The notes under the pieces were generated by a model. That model was not told the DNA's origin. It searched no databases and saw only the letters and a list, made by a program, of their open reading frames with translations. 64,000 bases of DNA from Marchantia polymorpha subsp. ruderalis (lineage: Eukaryota > Streptophyta > Marchantiopsida > Marchantiales > Marchantiaceae): positions 3,886,501 through 3,950,500 of the forward strand of contig AP031352.1 in the NCBI GenBank assembly GCA_037833965.1. Reading direction: 5' to 3'. Made by a program: the position numbers and the translations under genes. This document shows positions 60,829 through 64,000 of this stretch, one piece after another; within the stretch, counting starts at the first letter, position 1, and every line of letters begins with the position of its first letter.

Positions 60829-63800
60829 ATGGAAATGCAAGAACTCAGGGAACTTCCGGAGAGGGTTACTGATTCTTTGCTGTGGAACACGGAGAGGGAG
60901 ACAGGCGAGATGACATGGCGTCTGCAGGCGAGCAATTTCCGTCAGAAGCAAACGACATTGGATTCGCCCAAGTCCATGAAGGGGCAGATGGATAGATGTC
61001 TCAAAGTGCTCGGTGCGTGTTCGCGCATTGTGGTTTGTCGCTTCTGTCTGTCTTTCCTCTCCGCCGAGGTCCTCGTCGATCAGTAATTGTAGGAGTCTCT
61101 TTTCGAGTTGCGCTGGATGACAATTTTGAAGTCACGTCTGTGTAGATGCGCTCTGGGTTGAGGATTTTGTGTTTAGACGGCCACCTTGTTCGAGTCAATC
61201 ATGTGCAATCAAGCTATCCGATTCTTTTATTTCACTGTACATTGGCCAATTTCTCCGGATTTGGTCTCGTTGTCTGCTAATTTTTCTGTAGAATTATCTA
61301 GGTGCACTGTAGTGATGAAGAGTCATGCCGCCACCAACAGCTTGAACCATTAACCTCAATAGTTCCGCACCGTGACGAATTGGGAGGTTACTCTGACACC
61401 AGCAGCTCCTGATGTCGGAAAATCGTAAAGTTTATCGCCGCGCTCTCCGTAATTCATGAGAAATTGCTTAGCTTCACTATTCTCTCGCTGACATTCAGGA
61501 GCCCTTTTTCCCCACGGAAAGGCGATGACCGACTCTTCGTCGCTCAATTTCCTCATTTTTCTCATCCTTTGATATGCTCACATCCACTTACCCCAATTGT
61601 AAAGGGCAAAGCCACCGAGTCTTGTTGAGGATCTGTGGAGGAAGGTCCTAAGCTAAATCCCGCTTCTCTTCTTTCCCTTGAAATCAAATTCAGGTTTCGA
61701 AAATGGCATCGAGGAATATTATCAACAGCAGGAAGAAGTGCTCGAAGGGTTCACCGAAATGGACAGTATTACGGAGCACGGTTACCTTCCCACGACCACT
61801 AACCAGGTAAAGCGGTCAGGCTTCGAAATTTAGCCACTTTACAAGGAGCTTGTAAACTGCATCATGAAATTTCACGCCTTTCCGCAAGCATCATCTTGTC
61901 CGTTTTCCTGAGCCTCGCAGGTTTCATGGTAGCTGCCGGTGGAGGTTGTCATTGGATTGCAGCGCACAATTGCCATGCATTGGAGCCTCGGGAGCTTATC
62001 TGATGTCATACCCGTTCTCTTACAGGAAGAAAGAGCCAATGTCAAGAGGGGAGAGAAGTTTGCCATTCAGATCTCCAATATTTGCAACATGTTGTTATTC
62101 GCGGCGAAGGTGTACGCATCGATCAGGAGTGGATCGTTAGCAATCATCGCCTCGACTCTTGATTCCTTGCTGGATCTTCTCTCGGGGTTCATTCTATGGT
62201 TCACTGCTGTTTCAATGAGAGAACCCAATCCGTACCTGTACCCCATCGGGAAGAAACGAATGCAGCCGTTGGTCAGTTGAAGATCCATCCTCTCTCCTCC
62301 AATTTGCGCTATTCCGGCATAGATCAAAATTGTGATGGATCGGGGATAGAGGTTGATTCCGCTAGTTGCAGATTCTCCTTCAGCTAGTTAGCTTATCAAT
62401 TCTTGCCATCCTAATATGTTTAATGTAAGCGTTCCTCTGCAATTAGTCTGCAGACATGGGTTTCTCTGGGCCTTCGGTCTGTCCTCGAACGGAATCTTTT
62501 GTTGTATATTAAGATTCTTGTTTATTTGTCGCAGGGAATTTTGGTGTTTGCTTCTGTCATGGCCACTCTGGGACTGCAAATTATCTACGAATCTGTCAGC
62601 CGACTTATCGCCAAGGTGAGCTGCTGTTGTATATCCTCTCTCTTCGTGGCGTTGTCGTGGTAAAGTTTGTTTCGCTTGATTTGGCGTTTTACTCCCATGA
62701 AGAATTTTGCCAGTGTCAAGTGAGCAATTTCTGTTATAGCTTCTACACAATAACTTGCTGGAATGGATTCTGGGAGAGGAACAAGGATCATTCAGAGTGC
62801 ATCTTTTCCAGGTGTATCTGATTTTATGAAGTTGGAAGTCTGGATTTCATCACCATTGCATTTATTCGGTTCAGAATTTAGAAGCAGAACTAGTTCTAGA
62901 AATAGGCGGTGCTAATAAGGAGCTCTAAAGAAAACAAATGTTGGACGATACATCGATGCCGTGTCCCACCTCCAGCTTACAGAGTACTGCAGTTTGCTTG
63001 TTACCGACTAGTCTGTCTGAATTTATACAGACCTGCAAATGCATCCGCCGAACTGATAAGGTATATTTCTCGTTATTTTTCTTAACCGTGGCTATGCCTC
63101 TGCAGGATAATACGCTGGACCTCGTCGGGGATAAGAGAGACTGGGTGGTGGGCATAATGCTCTTTGCAACTGTGGTGAAGCTAGGATTGACGCTCTACTG
63201 CCAGTCTTTCAGCAATGAGATTGTCAAAGCATATGCTCTGGATCACTTTTTTGATGTTGTAACCAATGTTATCGGTCTCATAGCAGCTCTGTTGGCTTCC
63301 ATTTTCTACTGGTGGATTGACCCTGCTGGCGCTATAGTGGTACGCTCTCTTCGATTTCAAACCCCTACTTGCTTTTGTGTCGCAATGCACCGCATGATTC
63401 TACCCCTACCCTACCCTACCCTACCCCTAAACCCCAAAGTGGTCTTTGTGTAAGGAGGAAAGTACAAAAGTGCCGTGTAATTACCGTGACACGTCTGTTA
63501 ACAAACTTCTGTGATGTTCGCACAATGCAGCTGGCGTTGTACACGATTCGAACTTGGTCGATGACAGTTTTGGAGAATGTGAACTCTTTGGTCAGCAAAA
63601 CAGCCACACCAGACTTTTTGCAGAAATTGACTTACTTGTGTTGGAATCATCACAAAGAGATTCGTCAGATAGATACAGTGAGGGCGTATACGTTTGGATC
63701 CCATTATTTTGCCGAGGTAGACATCGTGTTGCCCGGTGACATGCCGTTGCAACAAGCGCATGATATCGGGGAATCGCTCCAGAACAAACTCGAGTCTTTG

Positions 63801-63881
63801 CCGGAAATTGAGCGAGCTTTTGTACATTTGGACTACGAGGTATCGCACAGGCCTGAACACGCAGGGCACGAGTACAAATGA
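60829..63881 (+). CDS. MTP11: Manganese cation diffusion facilitator, MTP11 type
   Basis: This is a metal tolerance protein of the Mn-CDF group (MTP8-11), a proton-coupled exporter that loads Mn2+ into Golgi or prevacuolar compartments. Six exons are read at 60829-61012, 61694-61806, 62026-62271, 62535-62615, 63106-63339 and 63531-63881, all GT-AG and in phase, giving 402 residues, close to the 394 or so of the Arabidopsis protein. After a soluble N-terminus with [15 protein letters not shown], the membrane part begins near residue 108. The Mn-CDF signature DxxxD appears in TM2 (D145-SLL-D149) and in TM5 (D254-HFF-D258). Other family blocks are [28 protein letters not shown] and, in the cytosolic C-terminal domain, [34 protein letters not shown] and [13 protein letters not shown]. 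No His-rich loop is present, as expected for Mn rather than Zn transporters. MTP11 is preferred over MTP8-10 by the C-terminal blocks; this is family knowledge, not a tree. Confidence 0.93.
63402..63428. repeat. CCCTA pentamer repeat in the last MTP11-like intron
   Basis: Four to five CCCTA units run just before CCCCTAAACCCC in the intron between exons 5 and 6. It resembles, but is not, the plant telomere unit CCCTAAA; most units lack the extra AA. Confidence 0.8.
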
Positions 63882-64000
63882 CATTCTTGAAACGAGACAG
63901 TCGAATAAGGTCTTGCTTTTTCCCCAAGTGTAAATGATCCTTTCTCAGTTTTCAGATTTCTGAAAGCTCGTGGGCCTGCTTCAAGCCCAGAGCGTCCTCA

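Noticed and set aside
63402-63440. Interstitial telomere repeat
   Set aside because: The unit is mainly CCCTA, not the plant CCCTAAA; only one unit at the edge matches, so it is treated as a simple intronic microsatellite.
1-64000. CRISPR arrays, bacterial operons, prophage or integrative elements
   Set aside because: Genes have spliceosomal introns and plant-type products, and no regularly spaced direct repeats with unique spacers or phage-like gene order were seen.

Overview
The window looks like nuclear DNA of a land plant, most likely a bryophyte and perhaps a liverwort such as Marchantia. Genes carry many GT-AG introns, intergenic DNA is AT-rich, and GC-rich islands of 0.5-1.5 kb lie just upstream of most start codons. 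The recognisable proteins are plant-type orthologs: clathrin light chain, a penta-EF-hand protein, a DUF220/START-like protein, a TAP2/ABCB27-type half transporter and an Mn-type cation diffusion facilitator. The lineage call is inference from gene style and protein divergence; no organellar, viral or bacterial replicon features were seen.

Layout. 1.07-4.41 kb (+): clathrin light chain, 3 exons, with short tandem repeats in its second intron. 4.4-8.4 kb: no gene, but a 227-bp segment in two tandem copies. 8.4-10.4 kb: exon-like open frames on both strands, including one phase-consistent three-exon minus-strand model of unknown function. 13.29-15.23 kb (+): penta-EF-hand protein, 5 exons. 18.72-21.76 kb (+): DUF220/START-like lipid-binding protein, 5 exons. 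24-28 kb: a long GC-rich tract ending in polypurine repeats and leading into a small secreted cysteine-rich protein (28.31-29.41 kb, +), which I do not recognise. 29.6-30.7 kb: a weak minus-strand spliced ORF model. 32.81-33.44 kb (-): an intronless Nudix hydrolase whose Nudix box has the GDP-mannose-hydrolase-like pattern. 37.01-37.81 kb: a roughly 800-bp element bounded by inverted repeats of about 65-70 bp, probably a non-autonomous DNA transposon. 42.15-47.68 kb (+): half-size ABC transporter, 17 exons. 47.7-60.8 kb: about 13 kb without a recognisable gene, very AT-rich from 51.5 to 59.6 kb. 60.83-63.88 kb (+): MTP11-type manganese transporter, 6 exons.

The genes do not form an operon-like or pathway cluster. 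The clearest functional echo is that two neighbouring genes encode metal-tolerance transporters (ABCB27/ALS1-like and MTP11-like), and three products (clathrin light chain, penta-EF-hand protein, START-like protein) act at or near endomembranes; this may be chance. Exon boundaries of the main genes were read by hand and keep reading phase through every intron. No tRNA, rRNA, CRISPR array or complete autonomous transposon was recognised.
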